Assembly (NCBI GenBank): GCA_027028665.1
Contig: JALVIU010000079.1
Location: 1 to 5,702 of the forward strand
Reading direction: 5' to 3'
Length of the DNA stretch: 5,702 nt
Source: Candidatus Atribacteria bacterium
GTDB taxonomy: Bacteria > Atribacterota > JALVIU01
Shown: in pieces, positions 1-5,160 of the stretch
Numbering within the stretch: position 1 is the first letter of the stretch
Layout of the letters: every line of letters starts with the position of its first letter
Made by a program: the position numbers and the translations under genes
Notes under the pieces: model-generated
Seen by the model: only the letters and a program-made list of their open reading frames with translations
Told to the model about the DNA's origin: nothing
Database searches by the model: none

Positions 1-620
1 AACATCTCAACAATACCATCTACAAGTGATATGTATCCATACATGATCCCTGACTGCATTCCCCATACAGTGTTTTTCCCAATAGCCCTTTCGGGAAAAG
101 AGAGTTGAATCTGAGGAAGTTTTGCCGTTTTACCAGTAAGGGACTCCAGAGAGAGCATAAGTCCAGGAGATATGGCACCACCTAAGTACTCCCCTTCTTT
201 GCTTATAGCACAGAATGTAGTTGCTGTACCAAAATCCAGAATAATAAGAGGTCCTCCATATAATTCATAACCTGCCATTGCATTTACAAGCCTATCTGCC
301 CCAAGCTCATACGGATTATCTATCTTTAGTGTAATGTTTTTCTTTATATCTGCATTTACTATTATAGGTCTTACCTTTATATATTTTAATATCATCTCTG
401 AAAAGATTGTAGTAAGCATGGGCACTACAGAAGAAATTACAACATCCGTAATAAAGGAATACTTTATATTATTGTGATCCAAAAGATAAGAAAGAAGTAC
501 CCAATATTCATCTTCGGTCTTTTTTTTGTCTGTAGCCATCCTGAAGGAGAAAAGAAGCTGCTTTTTCTTATAAACCCCGATTACTATATGGGTATTTCCT
601 ATATCTACCACAAGTAACAA
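1..620 (-). CDS. coaX: Type III pantothenate kinase (CoaX), C-terminus cut off by window edge
   Basis: CoaX phosphorylates pantothenate with ATP, the first step of coenzyme A synthesis, in the cytoplasm; it belongs to the ASKHA fold. The frame is open for 206 codons to the window edge. Visible motifs are the phosphate-binding DIGNT at residues 6-10, SSVVP at 63-67, GADR at 107-110 (D109 aligns with the catalytic Asp known in the family), DFGTATT at 129-135 with the cation-site Asp, GGAISPG at 147-153 and GKNT at 181-184. The family is usually about 255 residues, so roughly 50 are missing. The start is a TTG directly after the TAG stop of the Nudix gene. It is chosen because it gives the canonical MLLVVDIGNT start and has GGAGG 9 bases upstream; no ATG is available. 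It is the last visible gene of a tightly packed run and probably translationally coupled to the Nudix gene. The assignment is firm. Confidence 0.95.
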   Translation of the reverse strand, partial: MLLVVDIGNTHIVIGVYKKKQLLFSFRMATDKKKTEDEYWVLLSYLLDHNNIKYSFITDVVISSVVPMLTTIFSEMILKYIKVRPIIVNADIKKNITLKIDNPYELGADRLVNAMAGYELYGGPLIILDFGTATTFCAISKEGEYLGGAISPGLMLSLESLTGKTAKLPQIQLSFPERAIGKNTVWGMQSGIMYGYISLVDGIVEM

Positions 621-1076
621 CTATCCTATCCTCCATATTTTATAATCTATAAGCTCATCCTCTTCATTATACCAGAATGTGCCGAAAAAGGGCACCCCAG
701 AAAAAAGATAATCCAAAAAATAACCATCACCTGGAGGAAGATTTAGTTTATAGACATCTCCTTGTGCTATCCAAAAAAGTCTGCCCTCATCCCCTTGAAC
801 AATATCCCCGGTGAAGGTGTTTGTGTAAAAAATAAATACGATCCACTCCTCATTTTTACCATAGTGTATAGTTGTTCCTCTATATGAAATATTATCTATA
901 ATAAGTCCTGTCTCCTCTCTAACCTCTCTCTTTACAGCAACAATAGGGTCCTCCATATTATCGATCTTTCCCCCTGGTGGAACATACCTTCCCAAATCCG
1001 GCTCATGGTTCCTCTCTAAGAATAAAAACTTCCCATTATCTTCTATAAAACAGACTACAGATGGTATTATTTTCAT
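621..1076 (-). CDS. Nudix hydrolase, MutT/MTH1-like
   Basis: Nudix enzymes hydrolyse nucleoside diphosphates linked to another group X. The complete Nudix box (GX5EX7REUXEEXGU) spans residues 36-58: G36, E42, R50-E51, E54-E55, G57, with the metal-binding glutamates intact. The protein has 151 residues, the usual length of a single-domain MutT-type enzyme, and no signal peptide or membrane segment. The C-terminal part (EGRLFW around 97-102 and an aromatic-rich PFFGTFWY at 129-136) resembles oxidised-purine nucleotide diphosphatases such as MTH1. Cleaning 8-oxo-dGTP or related nucleotides is therefore the likely role, but substrate cannot be read from the sequence. The ATG start overlaps the HIT gene stop by 4 bases (ATGA), with AAGG just upstream. 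The TAG stop abuts the coaX TTG. Nudix identity is certain; the substrate is an inference. Confidence 0.93.
   Translation of the reverse strand: MKIIPSVVCFIEDNGKFLFLERNHEPDLGRYVPPGGKIDNMEDPIVAVKREVREETGLIIDNISYRGTTIHYGKNEEWIVFIFYTNTFTGDIVQGDEGRLFWIAQGDVYKLNLPPGDGYFLDYLFSGVPFFGTFWYNEEDELIDYKIWRIG
630..634 (-). promoter_or_regulatory. Ribosome binding site for coaX, deciding its TTG start
   Basis: The minus strand reads GGAGG here, inside the last codons of the Nudix gene and 9 bases before the TTG at 620-618. It supports TTG as the coaX start in the absence of an ATG. Confidence 0.65.
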
Positions 1077-1558
1077 ATATCCTTAAAGAGTATCCTTAAT
1101 TTATCCCTGGTAATTATGGGATCCTCTACTATCACCTTCGCTCCACCCAGTACATCCATAAAACTCAATTCATTTTTATATCTGGGGACAATATGTAGAT
1201 GTATATGAGAAATACTTGCGCCACTACATGGCCCTATGTTAAAACCTATATTAAAACCACATGGGCCATACTCTTTTTGGAGAATCTCCCTGGTTTTATT
1301 TGTAAGATAAAATAATCGGAGGCCTTCTTCCTCTGTAAGTTCACTTAGATCCTCCACATGTCTTTTGGGAAAGATCATAATATGCCCAGGATTATATGGA
1401 TAGAGGTTTAAGGCTATAGCAAAATCATCGCCTTCCCAGAGGAGGGTATCTGTTATCTTCTCATCATGTGCCAAAAGGGCACAGAGTATACAATCTACTT
1501 GAGGCCTCTTCCCTTTTACATATTCCCCTTTTGAGGGAACAAGAATATTTTTCCTCAT
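1073..1558 (-). CDS. HIT-family nucleotide hydrolase/transferase, probable Ap4A-type
   Basis: HIT proteins act on the alpha-phosphate of nucleotides such as diadenosine polyphosphates or AMP conjugates, through a covalent nucleotidyl-His intermediate. The signature HxHxH is at H118, H120 and H122, followed by IVPR; H120 is the expected nucleophile. Upstream are the family-typical glycine/asparagine stretch at residues 101-110 (GFNIGFNIGP) and, near the N-terminus, C23-x-x-C26. That CxxC is shared by many bacterial HIT proteins and may bind zinc together with histidines. The length of 161 residues fits the Ap4A phosphorylase/FHIT-like bacterial subgroup. The start overlaps the stop of the radical SAM gene as TAATG, with GGAGG about 10 bases upstream inside that gene. 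Next to a Nudix enzyme, which can also cleave dinucleoside polyphosphates, it may serve nucleotide-pool cleaning; the exact substrate is open. Confidence 0.93.
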   Translation of the reverse strand: MRKNILVPSKGEYVKGKRPQVDCILCALLAHDEKITDTLLWEGDDFAIALNLYPYNPGHIMIFPKRHVEDLSELTEEEGLRLFYLTNKTREILQKEYGPCGFNIGFNIGPCSGASISHIHLHIVPRYKNELSFMDVLGGAKVIVEDPIITRDKLRILFKDI

Positions 1559-2487
1559 TATACATTATCCTCCCACTCTTGTATCCAGCCATTTTCCAAT
1601 CCAAATTTTGAAAGCAGTTCTACTGCCTCTAAAAACTCTGTTTTTGTAATCTTTCGGCCTATTTCAGGAAATTCTAAAGCCTTATATGCAGGAAAATACT
1701 GGCTCATAAGGCTTATATATGTATAAGGCGAGATCTCATCCCGTATAAATTTCAGTACTTCCTGTGTAGAACTTATATTATTAGGGAGTATAAGATGTCT
1801 TATTATAAGACCTTTTTTTGCAATACCTTCAGTATCAAATGTAAGATCTCCTACCTGTTTATACATTATTTTTACTGCCTCTTTTACATATTCTTTATAA
1901 TTTGGGGCAAAGGAGTATTTTATAGCATATCTATTATCAAAATACCTTATATCTGTAAGGTATATATCTACAATATCGGTAAGGAGCTCCAGCCCTTCTC
2001 TTGCCTCATATCCACTTGTATTCCATACAATAGGGATAGAAAGGCCTAAGGTAGATGCAATATAAATAGCCTTTATGATCTGGTAAATATAATGTGTAGG
2101 AGTAACAAAATTGATATTATGGGCACCACGCTTTTGAAGATAGAGCATAAATCTTGCAAGTTCTTCAATGGTGACCCTTTTTCCCACACCTAACTGGCTT
2201 ATGGGATAATTCTGACAGTAGACACATCGGAGGTTGCAGTAGCTAAAAAATATAGTACCTGACCCTCTGTAGCCACTTATAGGGGGTTCTTCTCCAAAGT
2301 GAAGATTATAACTCGCTATGTAGAGCTCATCTGCTACCCTACATATACCTTTTTGACCTTCTAAGCGTTTTGCCTTACACCTTCTGGGGCATAACGTGCA
2401 AGAGGAAAATAACCCCCTTGCACGTTCAATTCTTTCTTCAAAAAGCCCTTTTTCAAGTAATCTCCTATAAGAAGGATAGGGCTTCAT
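1558..2487 (-). CDS. Radical SAM protein, PflX-like (COG1313 type), function unknown
   Basis: The protein has 309 residues. The radical SAM [4Fe-4S] motif CxxxCxxC is at C84, C88 and C91, preceded by HFGEEPPISG (63-72) and GSGTIFFS (75-82). These flanking sequences are typical of the PflX group, homologues of pyruvate formate-lyase activating enzymes whose role is not established. Four more cysteines lie at the N-terminus (C30, C33, C37, C49, pattern CxxCxxxCx11C), conserved in this group and plausibly holding a second metal or Fe-S site. The protein would reductively cleave S-adenosylmethionine in the cytoplasm. No glycyl radical enzyme gene is nearby, so a classic activase role has no support from context. 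The gene begins 7 bases after the disulfide oxidoreductase stop; its Shine-Dalgarno site is weak (AAAGG about 12 bases upstream), suggesting coupling to the gene before it. Its stop overlaps the HIT start by one base. Confidence 0.88.
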   Translation of the reverse strand: MKPYPSYRRLLEKGLFEERIERARGLFSSCTLCPRRCKAKRLEGQKGICRVADELYIASYNLHFGEEPPISGYRGSGTIFFSYCNLRCVYCQNYPISQLGVGKRVTIEELARFMLYLQKRGAHNINFVTPTHYIYQIIKAIYIASTLGLSIPIVWNTSGYEAREGLELLTDIVDIYLTDIRYFDNRYAIKYSFAPNYKEYVKEAVKIMYKQVGDLTFDTEGIAKKGLIIRHLILPNNISSTQEVLKFIRDEISPYTYISLMSQYFPAYKALEFPEIGRKITKTEFLEAVELLSKFGLENGWIQEWEDNV

Positions 2488-2494
2488 TTAAATA

Positions 2495-3169
2495 TTAAGC
2501 CTTTGCTGCCTCAAGCACATATTCAAGATATGGCTCCTCAGGATATGCACCAACAAATTCTATTGTATCATTTATTACTATCTTTGGCACACCCTCTACA
2601 CCATATCTCTCAGAGAGATGTGGAAATTCTATTGCCTCTACCATATCACCTCTTACATAATCAGACTCGATAGCCATCATATGTGCCATTCTAACAGCCT
2701 TTGGGCAGTATGGACATGTAGGTGTTACAAAAACCTGAATATGAACATTTTTATTAATCTGTGCAAGCTTCTCTTTCGTCGTAGGGCTAAGTGCCGTCTG
2801 ACCTCTTGAAACATCAATTATATCCTCGAGCACAGAGGAAAACTCATATCCAGAAGGAATACCAAAAAATCTTATACCATAATCCTTATCTGGCCTTTGA
2901 ATAATAAGTGCTGGGATCTTATCTATCCCAAGCTCCTTTGCCAATGCCTCTTCTTCTAAGAAGTCGTGTACCTCAAGGGAAAGCTTTGGAGAAAGTTCAA
3001 CAAGTTCATCTAAAAGCTCATGGGTTGTCTTACAATAAGGACATTCCCCATTTGGCATAATTATTGTACCCTCTCTCTGGGTAAAATATATAAACTTTAC
3101 ATCCTCTATAAGCTCTTCCTCAAACTTCTTTTTCAGAAATTGTTTATCCTTTTCTGAAATAAGTCCCAT
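2495..3169 (-). CDS. Protein disulfide oxidoreductase (PDO), tandem thioredoxin/glutaredoxin-like domains
   Basis: PDOs catalyse dithiol-disulfide exchange in the cytoplasm and are characteristic of thermophiles, where they are linked to intracellular disulfide formation and thioredoxin-like reduction. The 224-residue protein has two thioredoxin-fold units. Unit 1 carries CPYC at 43-46 and the cis-proline in KIPAL (P86); unit 2 carries CPYC at 152-155 and the cis-proline in GVPKI (P195). Both redox sites are intact, and the length is that of known PDOs. There is no signal peptide. The same frame stays open upstream to a GTG at 3316, but that extension is a translation of the tRNA-Leu gene and a terminator hairpin. 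The ATG at 3169 has AGGAGGT 6 bases upstream and gives the normal domain boundary. It heads the run PDO, radical SAM, HIT, Nudix, coaX. A redox partner role for the following Fe-S enzyme is possible but unproven. Confidence 0.93.
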   Translation of the reverse strand: MGLISEKDKQFLKKKFEEELIEDVKFIYFTQREGTIIMPNGECPYCKTTHELLDELVELSPKLSLEVHDFLEEEALAKELGIDKIPALIIQRPDKDYGIRFFGIPSGYEFSSVLEDIIDVSRGQTALSPTTKEKLAQINKNVHIQVFVTPTCPYCPKAVRMAHMMAIESDYVRGDMVEAIEFPHLSERYGVEGVPKIVINDTIEFVGAYPEEPYLEYVLEAAKA

Positions 3170-3175
3170 CTTTAT

Positions 3176-3182
3176 ACCTCCT
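3176..3182 (-). promoter_or_regulatory. Strong ribosome binding site fixing the PDO start
   Basis: The minus strand reads AGGAGGT, 6 bases before the ATG at 3169-3167. It is one of the best Shine-Dalgarno matches in the window and rules in favour of the short 224-residue protein over a start inside tRNA-Leu. Confidence 0.85.
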
Positions 3183-3190
3183 ATTTTCCT

Positions 3191-3220
3191 AATATAAAAG
3201 CCCTGGACATTCTTTGACCA
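3191..3220 (-). promoter_or_regulatory. Possible promoter for the PDO operon, overlapping the tRNA terminator
   Basis: On the minus strand TGGTCA (3220-3215, four of six matches to TTGACA) is followed after 18 bases by TATATT (3196-3191, five of six matches to TATAAT). A transcript would begin about 10-20 bases before the PDO start codon. The elements lie inside the hairpin and its T-rich tail, so the match may be accidental in AT-rich sequence. The operon needs some source of transcription past the hairpin, either this or read-through. Confidence 0.3.
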
Positions 3221-3228
3221 GGGCTTTT
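3196..3228 (-). terminator. Rho-independent terminator after tRNA-Leu
   Basis: An 11-bp perfect inverted repeat (AAAAGCCCTGG at 3196-3206 and CCAGGGCTTTT at 3218-3228) with an 11-base loop forms a GC-cored hairpin. On the minus strand its 3' arm ends in TTTT, followed by ATATTA. It lies between the 3' end of tRNA-Leu and the PDO gene, the expected place to end the tRNA transcript. The uridine tract is short, so termination may be partial, allowing some read-through into PDO. Confidence 0.7.
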
Positions 3229-3240
3229 GGTCTCTATATA

Positions 3241-3322
3241 TGCGAGAGGCGGGAGTCGAACCCGCATGGGTTTCCCCACTGGATCCTAAGTCCAGCGCGT
3301 CTACCAGTTCCGCCACCCTCGC
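3241..3322 (-). tRNA. tRNA-Leu, anticodon TAG
   Basis: This is a class II tRNA of 82 bases read on the minus strand. The acceptor arm GCGAGGG pairs with CTCTCGC (one G-T pair). The anticodon arm CTGGA-CTTAGGA-TCCAG shows TAG in the loop, reading CUA and, by wobble, other CUN codons. The long variable arm (GGG-GAAA-CCC) and the T loop TTCGACT are typical of leucine tRNAs. Discriminator A73 is at 3241, and the following bases are TATA, so CCA is not encoded. It is the last tRNA of the cluster, separated from tRNA-Lys by a palindrome. Confidence 0.97.
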
Positions 3323-3324
3323 TC

Positions 3325-3361
3325 AAAAAATAATAGCTATAGGTGCACCTATAGCTATTAT
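3325..3361 (-). terminator. 32-bp perfect palindrome with T-run between tRNA-Lys and tRNA-Leu; terminator-like or processing hairpin
   Basis: Positions 3330-3361 equal their own reverse complement over all 32 bases, centred on TGCA. As RNA this gives a 14-bp stem with a 4-base loop. On the minus strand the stem is followed at once by six Ts (3330-3325, the first T closing the stem), the form of an intrinsic terminator. It begins one base after tRNA-Lys and ends close to tRNA-Leu, with no convincing promoter in between (TATAAT occurs at 3362-3357 but lacks a -35 partner). It may be an attenuating terminator, an RNase processing spacer, or a binding site for a dimeric protein. Confidence 0.6.
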
Positions 3362-3362
3362 A

Positions 3363-3435
3363 TGAGCCGTACAGGATTCGAACCTGTGACACCCGGATTA
3401 AAAGTCCGGTGCTCTACCAGCTGAGCTAACGGCCC
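3363..3435 (-). tRNA. tRNA-Lys, anticodon TTT
   Basis: A 73-base cloverleaf on the minus strand. The acceptor GGGCCGT pairs with ACGGCTC (one G-T pair). The anticodon arm CCGGA-CTTTTAA-TCCGG shows TTT, reading AAA and AAG. The T arm is ACAGG-TTCGAAT-CCTGT. Discriminator A73 is at 3363; the next bases are TAT, so CCA is added after transcription. It lies 16 bases after tRNA-His in the same transcript. Confidence 0.98.
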
Positions 3436-3451
3436 TCAATATTCGATTTAG

Positions 3452-3526
3452 GGTGAATGGTGGGACTTGAACCCACAACCCCTGGAGCCACAGTCCAGTG
3501 CTCTAACCAATTGAGCTACACTCACC
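3452..3526 (-). tRNA. tRNA-His, anticodon GTG
   Basis: A 75-base cloverleaf on the minus strand including the encoded extra G at position -1 (3526), which faces C73 (3452). This G-1:C73 pair is the histidine identity element. The acceptor GTGAGTG pairs with CATTCAC. The anticodon arm CTGGA-CTGTGGC-TCCAG shows GTG, reading CAU and CAC. The T arm is GTGGG-TTCAAGT-CCCAC. The bases after C73 are CTA, so CCA is not encoded. It lies 19 bases after tRNA-Arg. Confidence 0.97.
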
Positions 3527-3545
3527 ACAAATCTCACCACTTATA

Positions 3546-3619
<74 letters not shown>

Positions 3620-3628
3620 ATATAAAAG

Positions 3629-3701
3629 AGCGGGAAACGGGATTCGAACCCGCGACACTCGGCTTGGAAGGCCGATGCTCTACCAACTGAGCTATTCCCG
3701 C
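3629..3701 (-). tRNA. tRNA-Gly, anticodon TCC
   Basis: A 73-base cloverleaf on the minus strand. The acceptor GCGGGAA pairs perfectly with TTCCCGC. The anticodon arm TCGGC-CTTCCAA-GCCGA shows TCC, reading GGA and GGG. The T arm is CGCGGG-TTCGAAT-CCCG. Discriminator U73 (3629) agrees with bacterial glycine tRNAs. CTTTT follows instead of CCA. It lies only 5 bases after the 3' end of tRNA-Pro, so the two must be cut from one precursor. Confidence 0.97.
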
Positions 3702-3706
3702 AGCCA

Positions 3707-3781
3707 TCGGGGCGAGAGGACTCGAACCTCCGACCCCCTGCTCCCAAGGCAGGTGCGCTAACCAAACTGCGCTACGCCCCG
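3707..3781 (-). tRNA. tRNA-Pro, anticodon TGG
   Basis: A 75-base cloverleaf on the minus strand, first in the cluster. The acceptor CGGGGCG pairs with CGCCCCG; the C1-G72 pair is the known bacterial proline identity feature. The anticodon arm CCTGC-CTTGGGA-GCAGG shows TGG, reading CCA and by wobble other CCN. The T arm is GGAGG-TTCGAGT-CCTCT. Discriminator A73 is at 3707, followed by TGG, so CCA is not encoded. The predicted transcription start lies only a few bases before its 5' end. Confidence 0.97.
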
Positions 3782-3791
3782 TGCAAACTAT

Positions 3792-3820
3792 ATCCTATCA
3801 TAGAAGTCTTATTTTGTCAA
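3792..3820 (-). promoter_or_regulatory. Sigma70-type promoter of the tRNA cluster
   Basis: The minus strand has a perfect -35 box TTGACA (3820-3815), a 17-base spacer and a -10 box TAGGAT (3797-3792, four of six matches). The spacer ends in TGA, giving an extended -10 (TGnTAGGAT). Transcription would begin near 3785, about 4 bases before the 5' end of tRNA-Pro. The -35 box lies 10 bases beyond the rdgB stop codon, and no terminator separates them, so the tRNAs may also receive transcripts from the rph-rdgB operon. Confidence 0.85.
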
Positions 3821-3830
3821 GAAAGATAAA

Positions 3831-4412
3831 TCAAATTTTATAAGAATTATTTAGAATTTCTTTTGCCTTTAAAAAGGCCTTTGCTCTATGACTTATCTTA
3901 TTTTTTATATCACTTAATTGGGCAAATGTCTTATCATACTCTGGAAGATAAAACACAGGATCATAGCCAAAACCTCCCTCGCCTGAAGGAGACAGAGCTA
4001 TATAACCATTTACCTCTCCCCTTACCACCTCTACCCTTTTTTTATCAAAGACAATGGCTACAGTACATACAAATTTTGCCTTTCTCTTTTCCCATTCCAC
4101 ACCATCCAGAAGTCTAAGGAGTTTTTCAATCCGCTCTTTGTCAGAGGGTGCAAAACGGGATGAATAGATACCTGGTGCACCATCTAAATACTCCACCATA
4201 AGACCTGAGTCGTCAGCAATAGATATAAGACCTGTACATTCGTATGCAGATTTCGCCTTCTTTATAGCATTTTCCTCAAAGGTAGCACCATCTTCTACCA
4301 CTTCTTTGCAATCATCAGGCAAAGAAGTGATATTATAAGGGATTCCAGAGAGAATCTCTTTTATTTCTCTAAGTTTATGTAGATTTCGCGTAGCTATTAC
4401 AAGTTTCTTCAT
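3831..4412 (-). CDS. rdgB: XTP/dITP pyrophosphatase (RdgB/HAM1 family)
   Basis: The enzyme hydrolyses non-canonical purine nucleoside triphosphates (ITP, dITP, XTP) to the monophosphate and pyrophosphate, keeping deaminated purines out of DNA and RNA. The 193-residue protein has the standard family length and all conserved blocks: ATRN at 7-10 with K13, FEENAIKKA at 45-53, ADDSGL at 66-71 with the metal/catalytic aspartates, GAPGIYSSRF at 78-87, the base-recognition loop GEGGFGYDPVF at 144-154 and KISHRAKA at 172-179. The ATG overlaps the rph stop by 4 bases (ATGA), showing a joint operon; the rph-rdgB pair is common in bacteria. No terminator follows; the tRNA promoter begins 10 bases after the stop. 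The assignment is secure. Confidence 0.97.
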   Translation of the reverse strand: MKKLVIATRNLHKLREIKEILSGIPYNITSLPDDCKEVVEDGATFEENAIKKAKSAYECTGLISIADDSGLMVEYLDGAPGIYSSRFAPSDKERIEKLLRLLDGVEWEKRKAKFVCTVAIVFDKKRVEVVRGEVNGYIALSPSGEGGFGYDPVFYLPEYDKTFAQLSDIKNKISHRAKAFLKAKEILNNSYKI

Positions 4413-5158
4413 ATATTCAGACCCACTTCCTTAAATATTTGACCTACAAGGTCTCTCTCCTTTTTTATAATAAGAGATATACCCTTTTTGGAAATCTTAA
4501 AAAGTTCTAAAAAATCATCTTCTCCAAAGGGACCATCCTCTGCCGTTGCCTGTATATCTGCTATCTTTCCTCCCCCTGTAATAGATATGTTCATATCTAC
4601 TTCTGCAATATTGTCTTCATCTGCTGAGAGATCCAGAAGTTTCTGTCCATCTACTATCCCAACACTTATTGCACCAATATAATCCTTTATAGGGAAACGC
4701 TTAAACCACTTCTTTTTATAATATTTATAAGCAGCATCTACCAGTGCCAAAAATCCAGCATTTATAGAAGCTGTTCTTGTTCCTCCATCTGCCTGAAGAA
4801 CGTCGCAATCTATCCAGATAGTCCTCTCGCCCAGCGCCTTAAGATCCACTATCGTCCGGAGTGATCGGCCTATGATCCGCTGGATCTCCTGACTTCTACC
4901 AGAAACAAAACCCTTCACTGCATCTCTTATATTTCTCGTTTTTGTAGCCCTGGGCACCATAGAATACTCTGCTGTAATCCAGCCTGTGCCTGTGCCCTTT
5001 AGAAATGGTGGTACCTTATTTTCTATAGAGGCTGTTGCAAGAACAATAGTATCACCTATTTGAAAAAGTACAGAACCTTCGGCAAACTTATTGTAGTGCC
5101 GTATAATTTTTATCTTTCTGAGCTCTTCTTTACCCCTTCCATCTTTTCTTATAAACAT
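4409..5158 (-). CDS. rph: RNase PH (tRNA nucleotidyltransferase)
   Basis: RNase PH is a phosphorolytic 3'-5' exoribonuclease that trims tRNA precursors and other RNA 3' ends, as a hexameric ring. The 249-residue protein has the full single-domain length. Family marks are RKDGRGKEELR at residues 4-14, GTGWITAEY at 57-65, GRSQEIQR at 87-94 with the phosphate-binding Arg (R88), the DVLQADGGTRTAS block at 119-131 with the G126-T127-R128 phosphate site, and acidic metal-site residues around D182 and D188 in the EDNIAEVDMN block. The ATG lies 2 bases after the prenyl synthase stop, with AGGAG about 9 bases upstream; it overlaps rdgB by 4 bases. Its closeness to a tRNA cluster in which no gene encodes CCA is fitting, but trimming of these particular tRNAs is inference. 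Confidence 0.97.
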   Translation of the reverse strand: MFIRKDGRGKEELRKIKIIRHYNKFAEGSVLFQIGDTIVLATASIENKVPPFLKGTGTGWITAEYSMVPRATKTRNIRDAVKGFVSGRSQEIQRIIGRSLRTIVDLKALGERTIWIDCDVLQADGGTRTASINAGFLALVDAAYKYYKKKWFKRFPIKDYIGAISVGIVDGQKLLDLSADEDNIAEVDMNISITGGGKIADIQATAEDGPFGEDDFLELFKISKKGISLIIKKERDLVGQIFKEVGLNI

Positions 5159-5160
5159 AC

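Noticed and set aside
1221-1258. Twelve-base near-repeat in the HIT gene (GFNI encoded twice in a row)
   Set aside because: The repeated Gly-x-Asn-x-Gly pattern is normal for this HIT subgroup just before the HxHxH motif, so it is not a recent duplication.
1795-2049. Plus-strand open frame of 84 codons
   Set aside because: It lies wholly inside the radical SAM gene on the other strand, has low-complexity Ile/Tyr/Phe composition typical of a shadow frame, and no family resemblance.
2618-2809. Plus-strand open frame of 63 codons
   Set aside because: It is antisense to the second PDO domain, whose CPYC site and cis-proline loop show which strand is coding.
3357-3362. Perfect TATAAT as a separate promoter for tRNA-Leu
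   Set aside because: It is formed by the palindrome edge and no acceptable -35 box exists 16-18 bases upstream; that region is the T arm of tRNA-Lys.
3863-4117. Plus-strand open frame of 84 codons
   Set aside because: It is antisense to conserved rdgB motifs; composition is Leu/Pro/His-rich without recognisable features.
4488-4682. Plus-strand open frame of 64 codons
   Set aside because: It is antisense to the rph C-terminal region; Ser/Pro/Ile-rich shadow with no support.
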